Shown here piece by piece: positions 23,652 through 32,488 of a DNA stretch of 33,053 nt. The stretch comes from Xinfangfangia pollutisoli (GTDB lineage Bacteria; Pseudomonadota; Alphaproteobacteria; Rhodobacterales; Rhodobacteraceae), in NCBI RefSeq assembly GCF_020179405.1, contig NZ_JAICBZ010000046.1:1-33053 (forward strand). The letters run 5' to 3'. The notes below the pieces were generated by a model. It was not told the origin of the DNA, made no database searches, and saw only the letters and a list, made by a program, of their open reading frames with translations. Positions within the stretch are counted from its first letter, which is position 1. Every line of letters begins with the position of its first letter. A program made the position numbers and the translations under genes.

Positions 23652-25688
23652 CTACACAAAGCTGCGCGCGACCTCCTCGTCCCAGTGGCGCTCGAAAACC
23701 AGCGTCTCGCCGTCCCAGGCGCGCAGCCGCGCGGCCAGGCGCAGATGGGTTTCGCTGCCGGTCATTTCCGCCTCGGCCAGCGTGCGCACCGACCAGCCGC
23801 CGCGCGACAGGCGCTGCTCCCAGCGCTGCAGCGCGCGGGCACTAAGGGGGTCATCGGGGTCGATTTCCCAGCGCTCGGAAAGCGTTTCGCCCGTGATCAG
23901 CCCATGGGTCATGTTCTCATGATCGCCCAGATCGTCCTCGATGACCAGAGCCCGCCGCCCGGTCAGCAGATCGCGCTCGATCCGCCGCTGCGTCTGGCCC
24001 GCGCGCAAGACGCGATGCGCCCAGGGCCTTGCATGCTCGGCCGGCGGCGGCTGCCATTCGGCGACATCGGCGCCCTGATGCACCGGCAGGGTCAGACGCC
24101 CGCCGGTCAGCACCAGCCTGCCGGCCCGGGGCGAGGGCCAGACGAACGGCCAATAGGAATTCGACAGCGCCAGCCGCAGATGATGGCCCGCGGCGATGCG
24201 ATAGCCGGCCAGGTCCAGCGGAAAGGCCAGGTCCACCCCCTGCCCCGGCACCATCGGCGCCGGCCGGTCCATCCCGTCGCGATGGCACAGGTTCAGCATG
24301 CCATGGCAGATCCTTGTGCTGGCGCCATCGGGCCCGACATCGCACAGCCGCGCCACGACAAAGCCCAGGGGCTGGTCGGAAGACAGGGTCAGCCGCAGCT
24401 CGGCCTGGCCCAGAAGCTGCAGATCCTCGGCCAGCGGCGCCATGTCGAAACAGACCGACAGCGCATCGTCCTCGGCCTGATCCCCCGGCATCTCGGCCGC
24501 CAGCCCCATCGGAAAGAACTCGCCCGCCTGCAGCCCCAGATGCTGCGGCGTGGCGATTTCAACCGAAAACGCCGCCCCGCTTTCATCTGTCTGCAAATAT
24601 CCTCGGGGGGTCCGGGGGGCAGACAGCCCCCCGGGGGAAGCCAGATGCAACGCCATCGGGCGAACGCGATCCGAGGGCCAGACGCGCTCGGCCACCCAAT
24701 GCCCCTCCCGCGCCGCGGCCGAGGCATCGGGCGGCTCGGACCGCAGGATATAGGCCCGCAGCGCCGGATCCGCCTCGGCGCCATTCTCGATGCCTTTCAG
24801 CCAGCGGTCCCACCAGCGGATTGCCATCTGCAGAAAGCCGATCTGCGGCCCGGGCAGCGCGCTATGCGCGTAATTGTGACCCCAGGGCCCGATCACCCCC
24901 TGAACCGGCCCCGGCGCATGGGTCAGCAGCGCGCCGACCGTGTTCATGTAATTGTCGGCCCAGCCGCCCCAGATCATCACCGGCACGGTCATCCGCGCCC
25001 AATCCTCGCAGACCGAGCCATGCGCCCAATAGGCATCGCGCGCCTGATGCTGCGCCCAGCGCGGCGCCAGCCAGGGATCGGCCTCAAGCCGGCGGATCCA
25101 GTCGCCGCGCCAATCCTCGACCAGCAAAGGATCGGCCGGGCGCGACGAGAAGGACAGCATCACCGCCCCCCAGCCGAAATTCTCGCCCAGAAGGCAGCCG
25201 CCCTTGAAATGGATGTCATCGGCAAAGCGGTCGGTCGTGGCGCAGACCGAGATCACCGCCTTCAGCGCCGGCGGCTGGTTGAAGGCGGCCTGCAGGCAGT
25301 TGAAGCCGCCCCAGGACTTGCCCATCATCCCGACCGCGCCCGTACACCAGGGCTGGGCGGCCAGCCAGGCGATCACCGCGACGGCATCGTCCATCTCGGC
25401 CTGGGTATATTCGTCCTCCATCAGCCCCTGGCTGTCGCCATTGCCGCGCATGTCCACCCGCACGCAGGCATAGCCATGGCCGGCCACATAGGGATGCATC
25501 ATCTCATCCCGCGGCAGGGTGCCGTCGCGCTTGCGATAAGGGATGTATTCCAGAACCGCCGGAACCGGCTGCGCCAGGGCATCGGCCGGCATCCAGACCC
25601 GCGCCGACAGACGGGTGCCATCGGGCATCGGAATGCCCATGTCCTCGGTCTCGGCAATGGCATGGGGAAAGTCCGTGCGGATGGACAT
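23652..25688 (-). CDS. CocE/NonD family hydrolase (X-Pro dipeptidyl-peptidase-like)
   Basis: 678-residue serine hydrolase of peptidase S15/CocE type, cleaving esters or N-terminal X-Pro dipeptides. The N-terminal alpha/beta hydrolase domain has EYIPYRKRDGT, the nucleophile GKSWGG (Ser125), acid Asp245 in GGWADNYMN and His271 in GPWGHNYAH. The C-terminal jelly-roll domain is recognisable from about residue 330 onward (RGYLQTDES..., then HHLRLALSNSYWPF). No signal peptide. ATG at 25688 has AAGGAG six bases upstream; the frame stays open further upstream without a start of similar quality. It precedes the ABC operon on the same strand with 111 bases between, so it may process the imported compound. 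Confidence 0.92.
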   Translation of the reverse strand: MSIRTDFPHAIAETEDMGIPMPDGTRLSARVWMPADALAQPVPAVLEYIPYRKRDGTLPRDEMMHPYVAGHGYACVRVDMRGNGDSQGLMEDEYTQAEMDDAVAVIAWLAAQPWCTGAVGMMGKSWGGFNCLQAAFNQPPALKAVISVCATTDRFADDIHFKGGCLLGENFGWGAVMLSFSSRPADPLLVEDWRGDWIRRLEADPWLAPRWAQHQARDAYWAHGSVCEDWARMTVPVMIWGGWADNYMNTVGALLTHAPGPVQGVIGPWGHNYAHSALPGPQIGFLQMAIRWWDRWLKGIENGAEADPALRAYILRSEPPDASAAAREGHWVAERVWPSDRVRPMALHLASPGGLSAPRTPRGYLQTDESGAAFSVEIATPQHLGLQAGEFFPMGLAAEMPGDQAEDDALSVCFDMAPLAEDLQLLGQAELRLTLSSDQPLGFVVARLCDVGPDGASTRICHGMLNLCHRDGMDRPAPMVPGQGVDLAFPLDLAGYRIAAGHHLRLALSNSYWPFVWPSPRAGRLVLTGGRLTLPVHQGADVAEWQPPPAEHARPWAHRVLRAGQTQRRIERDLLTGRRALVIEDDLGDHENMTHGLITGETLSERWEIDPDDPLSARALQRWEQRLSRGGWSVRTLAEAEMTGSETHLRLAARLRAWDGETLVFERHWDEEVARSFV

Positions 25689-25821
25689 GGCAGCTCCTTC
25701 AGGCTGATCAGACCAGCGCGCCGCCCCGGAAATTGCCGGATCGCGGCATATGGCCCGCCGTTTCCGACATTGCCCGCCGCAGCGCGGAAAGGCTAGGGTC
25801 GCGCAGAAGGAGATGCCGCGC

Positions 25822-26346
25822 ATGACCGAGCTTGCCTGCCGCTGCGGCCAGTGCCGCCTTGCCCTGACCGGCCCGCCGATGATCGCGGTGGCCTGTTGCT
25901 GCGACAGCTGCCGCAAGGCCGCCGCGCGGCTGGAGGCGCTGACGGGCGGGCGGCCGATGCTGGGCCCGCAGGGCGAGACCGGCTTCGTCCTTTATCGCAA
26001 GGATCGCGTCCGGCTGCCCGCGCCGGCACAGATGCGCGCCCATCGCCTGCGCCCCGATGCGCCGACGCGCCGGGTGGTCGCGGCCTGCTGCAACACGCCG
26101 CTGTTCCTTGAATTCCAGAAGGGCCACTGGCTGAGCCTGTATGCCAGCCTCTGGCCCGCGGGCACCGCCCCCGCCCCGCAGCTGCGCACGATGACCGCCG
26201 ACCTGCCCGACCGCGCGGCCCTGCCGGATGACATTCCCAATGCGAAAACCCAGTCGCCGGGCTTTTTCTGGGTGCTGCTGAAGGCCTGGATCGCCATGGG
26301 CCTGCGCGCGCCGCAGCTGGACATCCCCGAAGCGGAAGCCGGCTAA
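25822..26346 (+). CDS. DUF6151 / GFA-like zinc-binding protein
   Basis: 174 residues. The N-terminus CRCGQC (Cys6, Cys8, Cys11), then CCCDSC (Cys25-Cys30) and a later AACCNTPL match the cysteine layout of the Mss4-like fold shared by glutathione-dependent formaldehyde-activating (GFA) enzymes and DUF6151 proteins, suggesting one or two zinc sites. A catalytic role is not established; GFA proteins are thought to help form S-hydroxymethylglutathione. ATG at 25822 with AAGGAG nine bases upstream is preferred; ATG 25813 abuts that site with no spacing. It is divergent from the CocE hydrolase, 133 bases apart, and followed by betC on the same strand. Confidence 0.75.
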   Translation: MTELACRCGQCRLALTGPPMIAVACCCDSCRKAAARLEALTGGRPMLGPQGETGFVLYRKDRVRLPAPAQMRAHRLRPDAPTRRVVAACCNTPLFLEFQKGHWLSLYASLWPAGTAPAPQLRTMTADLPDRAALPDDIPNAKTQSPGFFWVLLKAWIAMGLRAPQLDIPEAEAG

Positions 26347-26360
26347 GCGCCTAGATCCTC

Positions 26361-26381
26361 TCGGCCCGCCCGCCGGGCCGA
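26361..26381 (+). terminator. Hairpin after the DUF6151 gene
   Basis: TCGGCCCG and CGGGCCGA form a perfect eight-base stem with a five-base loop, 14 bases after the stop codon. No T-run follows; weak terminator at most. Confidence 0.35.
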
Positions 26382-26475
26382 TGTCGCAGGGCAGATCCGA
26401 GGCGGCGCATCCCCCCTATCGCCGCAGGGCGCGCGCCCCTAACCTTGGGCCAGATCCCGCGCCGGAGGCCCCCGC

Positions 26476-27981
26476 ATGACCGCCCGCCCCAATATCCTGA
26501 TCCTGATGGTCGACCAGCTGAACGGAACCCTGTTCCCCGACGGGCCGGCGGATTTCCTGCATGCCCCGAACCTGAAGGCGCTGGCCGCGCGCTCGACCCG
26601 GTTTTCCCAGGCCTATACCGGCTCACCGCTTTGCGCGCCGGGACGCGCGAGCTTCATGTCCGGCCAATTGCCGCGGCGCACGCGGGTCTATGACAATGCC
26701 GCCGAATTCGCGAGCGATATTCCGACCTATGCCCATCACCTGCGCCGCGCCGGCTATCAGACCGCGCTGTCGGGCAAGATGCATTTCGTGGGCCCCGACC
26801 AGCTGCACGGGTTCGAGGAACGGCTGACCACCGACATCTACCCCGCCGATTTCGGCTGGACCCCGGATTACCGCAAGCCGGGTGAAAGGATCGACTGGTG
26901 GTATCACAATCTGGGCTCGGTCACCGGCGCGGGCGTGGCCGAGATCACCAACCAGCTGGAATATGACGACGATGTCGCCTTCCAGGCCACGCAGAAACTG
27001 TACGACCTGTCGCGCGGCCAGGACGGCCGGCCCTGGTGCCTGACGGTCAGCTTCACCCATCCGCATGACCCCTATGTCGCGCGGCGCAGATACTGGGATC
27101 TGTACGAGGGCGCGCCCGAATGCGAACCGCCCGAAGCGCTGGCCTATGACGATATGGACCCGCATTCGCAGCGCCTGATGGATGCCTGCGACTGGCGGTC
27201 GCTGGAGGTGACGCAAGACCATATCCGCCGCGCGCGCCAGGGCTATTTCGCCAATATCTCTTATATCGACGACAAGATCGGCGAGATCCTTTCGGTGCTG
27301 GACGCGACCCGGCAGGAGGCGGTGGTGGTCTTCGTCTCGGACCATGGCGACATGCTCGGGGACCGGGGCTTGTGGTTCAAGATGAACTTCTTCGAGGGCT
27401 CGGCCCGGGTGCCCTTGATGGTGGCCGCACCCGGCATGGCGCCGGGGCGGGTGGACAGGCCGGTCTCGTCGATCGACGTGCTGCCCACGCTTTGCGATCT
27501 GGCCGGGGTGGACCTGTCCGAGGTCATGCCCTGGACCGACGGCACCAGCCTGGTGCCGGTGGCGGGCGGGGCCACGCGCGGGCCGGTGGCGATGGAATAT
27601 GCCGCCGAAGGCTCGATCACGCCCCTGGTCGCGCTGCGCGACGGCGCCTGGAAATACATCGCCTGCCCCGCCGATCCCGAACAGCTGTACGATCTGGCCG
27701 CCGACCCGGCCGAGCGGGTGAACCTGGCCGCCGATCCGCGCGCGGCCGAGGTGCTGGCGCATTTCCGCAAGGAAGCCGCCGCGCGCTGGGATCTGGCCGC
27801 CTATGACGCCGAAGTGCGCCAAAGCCAGGCCCGGCGCTGGGTGGTCTATGAGGCGCTGCGCAACGGCAGCTATTACCCCTGGGATTACCAGCCCCTGCGC
27901 GCGGCCTCCGAACGCTATATGCGCAACCACATGGATCTGAATGTTCTGGAAGAGCAGAAGCGCTTTCCTAGGGGCGAGTAG
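26476..27981 (+). CDS. betC: Choline-sulfatase
   Basis: Hydrolyses choline-O-sulfate to choline and sulfate, feeding glycine-betaine synthesis or sulfur supply. It is a type I sulfatase: the formylglycine motif is CAPGR (Cys53 to Arg57, in SPLCAPGRASFMSG), and metal ligands include Asp13 and the FVSDHGDMLG block. NLGSVTGAGVAEITNQLEYDD, WCLTVSFTHPHDPYVARR and the C-terminal VVYEALRNGSYYPWDYQPL region are BetC-type features. The enzyme is 501 residues, normal for BetC, with no signal peptide (cytoplasmic). ATG at 26476 follows GGAGG seven bases upstream. In rhizobia betC sits in betICBA; here no betI or betB is adjacent, so regulation is likely separate. Its 3' end overlaps the convergent gene by 14 bases. 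Confidence 0.92.
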   Translation: MTARPNILILMVDQLNGTLFPDGPADFLHAPNLKALAARSTRFSQAYTGSPLCAPGRASFMSGQLPRRTRVYDNAAEFASDIPTYAHHLRRAGYQTALSGKMHFVGPDQLHGFEERLTTDIYPADFGWTPDYRKPGERIDWWYHNLGSVTGAGVAEITNQLEYDDDVAFQATQKLYDLSRGQDGRPWCLTVSFTHPHDPYVARRRYWDLYEGAPECEPPEALAYDDMDPHSQRLMDACDWRSLEVTQDHIRRARQGYFANISYIDDKIGEILSVLDATRQEAVVVFVSDHGDMLGDRGLWFKMNFFEGSARVPLMVAAPGMAPGRVDRPVSSIDVLPTLCDLAGVDLSEVMPWTDGTSLVPVAGGATRGPVAMEYAAEGSITPLVALRDGAWKYIACPADPEQLYDLAADPAERVNLAADPRAAEVLAHFRKEAAARWDLAAYDAEVRQSQARRWVVYEALRNGSYYPWDYQPLRAASERYMRNHMDLNVLEEQKRFPRGE

Positions 27982-28954
27982 CACGGGACGACGAAATGGG
28001 TGAAATCTTAGACGCCTTCGAGCCGGGGACGCGGGGCAATTCCTCGTAATACCAGTATTTGTCGCGGTTCTCGGGGAAGGCCACGTGAAAACCTCGCTCT
28101 TTGTATTCGGGCGCATAGACGAAACAGAAGCCTATCCGTCCGCGCAGCCTTCCAGACGGTTCCGCGAATTCCAGGAATCCGTAAAAATAGACCCAGTTTT
28201 CGGGTCCCGGCGCCGGTAGCGCTTCGGAAAATGTTGCGATTGTCGGGGACGCGCCTTGCGGACCGACAGGCATATGGAACGGATCGTTCAGCCGCCCGGA
28301 GACCCCCAGCTTGTTCAGCGCTTCATCCTCCGCCTCGGGGTCGATGACATCCGGGCATCCATCTTTGCATGTATAATCCCAGCAACGAAAGTATCTGAAA
28401 GTTACAGCAGTGCTGCGGCCACCATTCACGATCCTGCAGGTGACCGGCTCGGGGTGAAACGCGTCACCATCCATCTTGCCCCATCTGCCGTCCTTAAATC
28501 TAACACGTGACCCGTCGATGATCTCGACGGAAAGAAAAGGTGTAGCCTCGAGGCGCAACATATCGGTCGCAGCGCGCGTGGCCCTTCGCGACTCGCGAAG
28601 GGTCCAAACGAGGAGCAAGACGCCAAACGCACCAACCAGCGTCGACCACAACGTATAGCACGCCATGAGTTGTGTTGCGTCATTCATCGCCTGCGAGGCC
28701 TGGTTCATCCCCTCTTGCGCTGCAAGATCGCGGATCTCGCGTTCCACCGCCTCGGCTTCGCGACGGGCGCGGGCATCGGCGGTTGCCTGGTCTTCAATGA
28801 TCTGGACTGGAAGAGGAAGCGGCAGGGTCTCCAGCGGCGCATCGTCTTGTGGCACGGGGTCTCGCGGCACGGAGTCGAGATCCTGCGCCCTCAGCGTCTG
28901 GACCGAAAACGCCGATCCAATGGCCAGAATAAAGAGCAGACGGTATCTAATCAC
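27968..28954 (-). CDS. Membrane-anchored protein of unknown function, lower GC
   Basis: 328 residues with a probable signal peptide (IRYRLLFILAIGSAFSVQ, cut after LRA). A Pro-rich stretch and a charged coiled-coil-like helix (ADARARREAEAVEREIRD) follow. Then comes one membrane span (LVGAFGVLLLVWTL), followed by an arginine-rich helix SRRATRAATDMLRLEATPFLSV and a soluble C-terminal domain with four Cys. GTG at 28954 is chosen because it places the signal peptide first; ATG 29071 is a longer alternative whose extra 39 codons use unusual codons. GC is near half in segments counted by eye, clearly below the neighbours, and codon choice differs, suggesting acquisition. The span-plus-helix layout recalls accessory-region membrane proteins, but no function is assigned. 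Confidence 0.7.
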   Translation of the reverse strand: MIRYRLLFILAIGSAFSVQTLRAQDLDSVPRDPVPQDDAPLETLPLPLPVQIIEDQATADARARREAEAVEREIRDLAAQEGMNQASQAMNDATQLMACYTLWSTLVGAFGVLLLVWTLRESRRATRAATDMLRLEATPFLSVEIIDGSRVRFKDGRWGKMDGDAFHPEPVTCRIVNGGRSTAVTFRYFRCWDYTCKDGCPDVIDPEAEDEALNKLGVSGRLNDPFHMPVGPQGASPTIATFSEALPAPGPENWVYFYGFLEFAEPSGRLRGRIGFCFVYAPEYKERGFHVAFPENRDKYWYYEELPRVPGSKASKISPISSSRATRP

Positions 28955-29117
28955 TCTGGGCGCCCCCAAAACTTTCACTGTCGACCAGAATAGCACGAGA
29001 CAGATGGCGGACGCATCCGCCACGTCGAGCTGAAGAAAGCGACCACCTACTGCAAATGCCACCCGAACCATCCCCGCCGGAGGCGCAGGGTGCCGCCGGG
29101 CGATCCCGCCGGGGGGG

Positions 29118-30734
29118 TCAGCGCGCGTCTTGCAGGATCAGTTCGGCCCCCTTCCAGCCGACCATGATCGCGGGCGCATTGGTGTTGCCGGCGATCAGGT
29201 TGGGGAAGCTGGAGGCGTCGGCCACGCGCAGGCCGTCGATGCCATGGACGCGGAGACGGGCGTCGATCACGCTGCTTTCCGGGTCGGGGCCCATGCGGCA
29301 GGTGCAGCTGGGATGATAGACCGTGCCCGACCGGTTGCGGAAATCCTCGATCAGGTCGGCATCCGACTGTACCTGCGGGCCGGGGCGCAGCTCTTCCTCG
29401 ACCCAGCGCGCCATCGCGGGCTGCGCCATGATCCGGCGCAGGAATTTCACCGCGGCCAGCATCTCGGTCACGTCTTCCGCGGTGGAATAGGCATTGGCGG
29501 TGATCGCGGGATGCGCGAAGGGATCGGGCGAGGTGATCCGCACATGCCCGCGCGAGGTCGGGCGGCAGTTCGACAGGCCGACCGAGAGGCCCTGGAACGG
29601 ATCGGGCGTCAGCAGCGGCCTTTCGCCCGCGCGGGGCAGCAGGGTCGAAAAGGCCTGGAAATACAGCTGCATGTTCGGCCGGTCATGGCCGTCATGGGTG
29701 CGGAAGAAGCCGCCGCCATGGTTGATCGACTTGGCCAGCGGCCCGCCGCCCAGCGCCAGATACCACAGCCCCATCAGGGCCTTGCCCCACCAGGGCCGCA
29801 GGATGGAATTGTAGGTCGAGACCTTCATCTTCCAGGTGTAGTTCAGCCCGTGATGGTCTGACAGGTGATCGCCCACATTGGGATTGTCGCGCAGGACCGG
29901 CAGGCCCATCTGCTGCAGCAGCGCCCCGGGCCCGATCCCCGACAGTTGCAGAAGCTGCGGCGAGTTGATCGCGCCGCCGGCCAGGATCACCTCGGCCCGG
30001 GCGCGCAGGCGCCGCGTCTCGCCGCCCTGGCGGTATTCCACGCCCGTGGCGCGGCCATTCTCGACGATCACCCGCAGCGCCTGGGCATGGGTCAGGACCC
30101 GCAGGTTGCGCCGCCGCATCGCCGGATGCAGGAAGGCGCGCGCCGCCGAATTGCGCCGCCTTCCCTTGATCGTCATCTGATAGGTGCCGGCGCCTTCCTG
30201 CGCGGCGCCGTTGAAATCGGGATTGTAGGGCAGGCCGGCCTCGGCGCAGGCGGCGATGTAATCCTCGACCAGCCAGTGCAGGCCGCGGCGGTTCTGCGAG
30301 ATGTAAAGCGGCCCGCCCTGGCCGCGATAGGCATCCGCCCCCGCCTCGTTATGCTCGAGCGCCTTATAGGCGGCCAGAACCTGATCCCAGCCCCAGCCCG
30401 GATTGCCGGCGGCTTCCCAATCGTCGAAATCCTGCTTCTGGCCGCGGATCCACACCATGGCATTGATCGAGGAAGACCCGCCCAGAACCCGGCCGCGCGG
30501 AATATGGTCGCGCTGGCCGTTCAGCCCCGGATCGGGCTCGGCCGCGTAAAGCCAGTTGACCGCGGGGTTGTAGAACAGCTTGCCATAGCCCAGCGGCATC
30601 TGGACGAAAAACCGCCGGTCGCTGCCGCCCGCTTCCAGAAGCGTGACCTGATGGCGGCCGTTTTCGCTCAGCCGGTTGGCCAGCACGCAGCCGGCGCTGC
30701 CGGCCCCCACGATGATGTAATCCGTCTCGTCCAT
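29118..30734 (-). CDS. GMC family FAD-dependent oxidoreductase (choline/alcohol dehydrogenase-like)
   Basis: 538-residue flavoprotein oxidising an alcohol group. The dinucleotide motif is GAGSAG (10-15), GMC signature 1 is GRVLGGSSSINAMVWIRG (81-98), and signature 2 is GGAINSPQLLQLSGIGP. The catalytic pair is His474 (VYHPSCTCRMG) and Asn517 (AGNTNAPAIM). Length is in the range of choline dehydrogenase BetA. The N-terminal PVNWLYAAEPDPGLNGQ stretch resembles general alcohol-oxidising GMC members more than BetA proper, so the substrate stays open despite the nearby betC. ATG at 30734 has GAGAGG six bases upstream. It lies 83 bases after the rhodanese gene on the same strand. Confidence 0.92.
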   Translation of the reverse strand: MDETDYIIVGAGSAGCVLANRLSENGRHQVTLLEAGGSDRRFFVQMPLGYGKLFYNPAVNWLYAAEPDPGLNGQRDHIPRGRVLGGSSSINAMVWIRGQKQDFDDWEAAGNPGWGWDQVLAAYKALEHNEAGADAYRGQGGPLYISQNRRGLHWLVEDYIAACAEAGLPYNPDFNGAAQEGAGTYQMTIKGRRRNSAARAFLHPAMRRRNLRVLTHAQALRVIVENGRATGVEYRQGGETRRLRARAEVILAGGAINSPQLLQLSGIGPGALLQQMGLPVLRDNPNVGDHLSDHHGLNYTWKMKVSTYNSILRPWWGKALMGLWYLALGGGPLAKSINHGGGFFRTHDGHDRPNMQLYFQAFSTLLPRAGERPLLTPDPFQGLSVGLSNCRPTSRGHVRITSPDPFAHPAITANAYSTAEDVTEMLAAVKFLRRIMAQPAMARWVEEELRPGPQVQSDADLIEDFRNRSGTVYHPSCTCRMGPDPESSVIDARLRVHGIDGLRVADASSFPNLIAGNTNAPAIMVGWKGAELILQDAR

Positions 30735-30817
30735 CGGCCACCTCTCGGCGGCACCCTAATCGGCGCGACGGCCGGGAATTGGCGGTTTGCGACAGGGAAT
30801 GTCGGGGATGGTGGGAG

Positions 30818-31222
30818 TCAGCCCCTGGCGTCGCCGCCCAACTGTTCAACCGGCCCGCCCGCCGCGACCCAGCCGGTGAAGCCTTCGGTCACATGGGCGG
30901 CGGGAAAGCCCATATCCTGCAGCAGCGCGACGGCCAGCGCCGAGCGCCATCCGCTGGCGCAATGGAAGATGAAGCGCTTCTCTTCGCCGAAGACCGGCTT
31001 GAAATAGGGGCTGTCGGGATCGACCCAGAATTCCAGCATGCCGCGCGGGCAAGAGAAGGCGCCGGGGATGACGCCCGTCCGCTCGCGTTCGCGCGGATCG
31101 CGCAGATCGACGAACTGGACCGCGGGGTCGCCATGCAGTGCCACCGCCTCGGCCGCCGGAATCTCGGTGATCTTCGCGCGGGCGGCCGCCACCATCGCCG
31201 CCGCCGTGGTGTTCAAAGCCAT
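30818..31222 (-). CDS. Rhodanese-like domain protein
   Basis: 134-residue single rhodanese domain, a sulfurtransferase moving sulfane sulfur between thiols, cyanide or acceptors. The active loop is CASGWRS with Cys88, preceded by the strand KRFIFH. VQFVDLRDPRERERTGVIPGA is the conserved CH2A region, and GFPAAHVTEGFTGWVAAGGPV the C-terminal CH2B-like motif. No signal peptide. ATG at 31222 follows GGAGG with six bases between, and 13 bases separate it from the DUF1810 gene, so it belongs to the same operon. Confidence 0.93.
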   Translation of the reverse strand: MALNTTAAAMVAAARAKITEIPAAEAVALHGDPAVQFVDLRDPRERERTGVIPGAFSCPRGMLEFWVDPDSPYFKPVFGEEKRFIFHCASGWRSALAVALLQDMGFPAAHVTEGFTGWVAAGGPVEQLGGDARG

Positions 31223-31235
31223 GATCGCCTCCCCG

Positions 31236-31688
31236 CTATCGCGGCAAGGTCAGCATGGCGCGGGTTCTTTCGCAAGGCCCGCGATCAAAGAAGGTGGCCA
31301 GCAACTGGGCAAAGATCGGATCCGCCCCGGGAACCGAGGCAAACAGCGTCATCGACGACTGCAGCTTCTGCGCGTCGATCGGGCCCAGGATTTCGGCGGC
31401 GGGCTTGGCGCGATGGGCCAGCATCACCCGGCTGATCTCGGCCAGGCGCGGGCCCAGCACCGGATGGGCCAGATAGGCCGCCGCCTCGGCCCGTCCGGCA
31501 ATGCCATAGCGTTGCGCCGCGGGCGACAGGCCCAGACCGCGCAGTTGCGGCCAGACGAACCACATCCAGTGGCCGGTCTTGCGGCCGGTGCGGATCTCGG
31601 CCAGCGGGCCGGGCCAGATCGCGGCCTGGGCGATGGTGAAGCGCTCCAGCCCTTCGGTCTGGGGCACGGGCTTGCGGCGGGCGCTCAC
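31236..31688 (-). CDS. DUF1810 family protein
   Basis: 150-residue soluble helical protein of the DUF1810 family. The signature HWMWFVWPQLRGLG (family: MWFxFPQ-like), then LSPAAQRYGIAGRAEAAAYLAHPVLGPRL, is very characteristic. The molecular role of the family is not established. The start is GTG 31688, which overlaps the stop of the caiD-like gene (GTGA), with AAGGG upstream. This tight coupling implies co-translation with the CoA hydratase. Confidence 0.9.
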   Translation of the reverse strand: MSARRKPVPQTEGLERFTIAQAAIWPGPLAEIRTGRKTGHWMWFVWPQLRGLGLSPAAQRYGIAGRAEAAAYLAHPVLGPRLAEISRVMLAHRAKPAAEILGPIDAQKLQSSMTLFASVPGADPIFAQLLATFFDRGPCERTRAMLTLPR

Positions 31689-32485
31689 TTGCCCTTCCAG
31701 ACCGGATCGCGCTTTTCGGCAAAGGCACGGGCGCCTTCCAGCTGGTCCTCGCTGGAATACAGCCGGTCGACGGTCGGGAACTGGCGCTTGCCGATCCGGC
31801 TCATCGCGTCCTGGAAGCGCATGTCTTCGGCCTCGCGCACCACTTCCTTGATCGCCGCATAGACCAGCGGGGGCCCCGATTCCAGCAGCCGCGCCAGGGC
31901 CCAGGTCTTTTCCAGCAGATCCTCGGGGGCGCAAACCTCCTTGATCAGGCCCCAGCGGAAGGCCTCATCGGCATCGAACCAGCGCCCGGTCAGCAGAAGA
32001 TCCATCGCCACATGATAGGGGATGCGCTTGGGCAGCTTGATACTGGCCGCATCGGCCACGGTGCCCGAGCGGATTTCCGGCAAGGCGAAGGTCGCGTTGG
32101 TGGAACACAGGATCAGATCGGCCGACAGCGCCAGTTCCAGCCCGCCGCCGCAGCAGATGCCCTGAACGGCGGCGATCACCGGCTTGTTCAGGTTCGGCAA
32201 TTCCTGCAGGCCCCCGAAACCGCCCACGCCATAATCGCCATCGACCGCATCGCCTTCGGCCGCGGCCTTCAAGTCCCAGCCGGGGCAGAAGAACTTTTCC
32301 CCGGCCGCGCGCAGGATGCAGATCCGCAGACTGTCATCGTCGCGGAAATCGCGGAAGACCAGGCCCATCTGCCGGCTGGTCTTCAGGCTGATCGCATTGG
32401 CCTTGGGCGCGTCCAGCGTCACTTCCAGAATGGCGCCCTCGCGCCGGGTCTTGACCGGACCCTCGGTCCGCATCTGCATCGCCAT
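31685..32485 (-). CDS. caiD: Crotonobetainyl-CoA hydratase-like enoyl-CoA hydratase
   Basis: 266-residue crotonase-fold enzyme. CaiD adds water to crotonobetainyl-CoA to give carnitinyl-CoA (reversible). It follows CaiD closely along its length: ILEVTLDAPKANAISLKTS, then AAGEKFFCPGWDLKAAAEGDAVDGDYGVGGFGGL, the oxyanion-hole GGGLELALSAD, catalytic-type Glu in FALPEIRSGTV, and C-terminal AFAEKRDPVWKGK. ATG at 32485 has GGAGG nine bases upstream. The gene starts three bases after the acyl-CoA synthetase stop and overlaps the DUF1810 start. The combination suggests carnitine or crotonobetaine use, or another branched enoyl-CoA. The name is by family resemblance; other crotonase functions are possible. 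Confidence 0.85.
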   Translation of the reverse strand: MAMQMRTEGPVKTRREGAILEVTLDAPKANAISLKTSRQMGLVFRDFRDDDSLRICILRAAGEKFFCPGWDLKAAAEGDAVDGDYGVGGFGGLQELPNLNKPVIAAVQGICCGGGLELALSADLILCSTNATFALPEIRSGTVADAASIKLPKRIPYHVAMDLLLTGRWFDADEAFRWGLIKEVCAPEDLLEKTWALARLLESGPPLVYAAIKEVVREAEDMRFQDAMSRIGKRQFPTVDRLYSSEDQLEGARAFAEKRDPVWKGK

Positions 32486-32488
32486 TCG

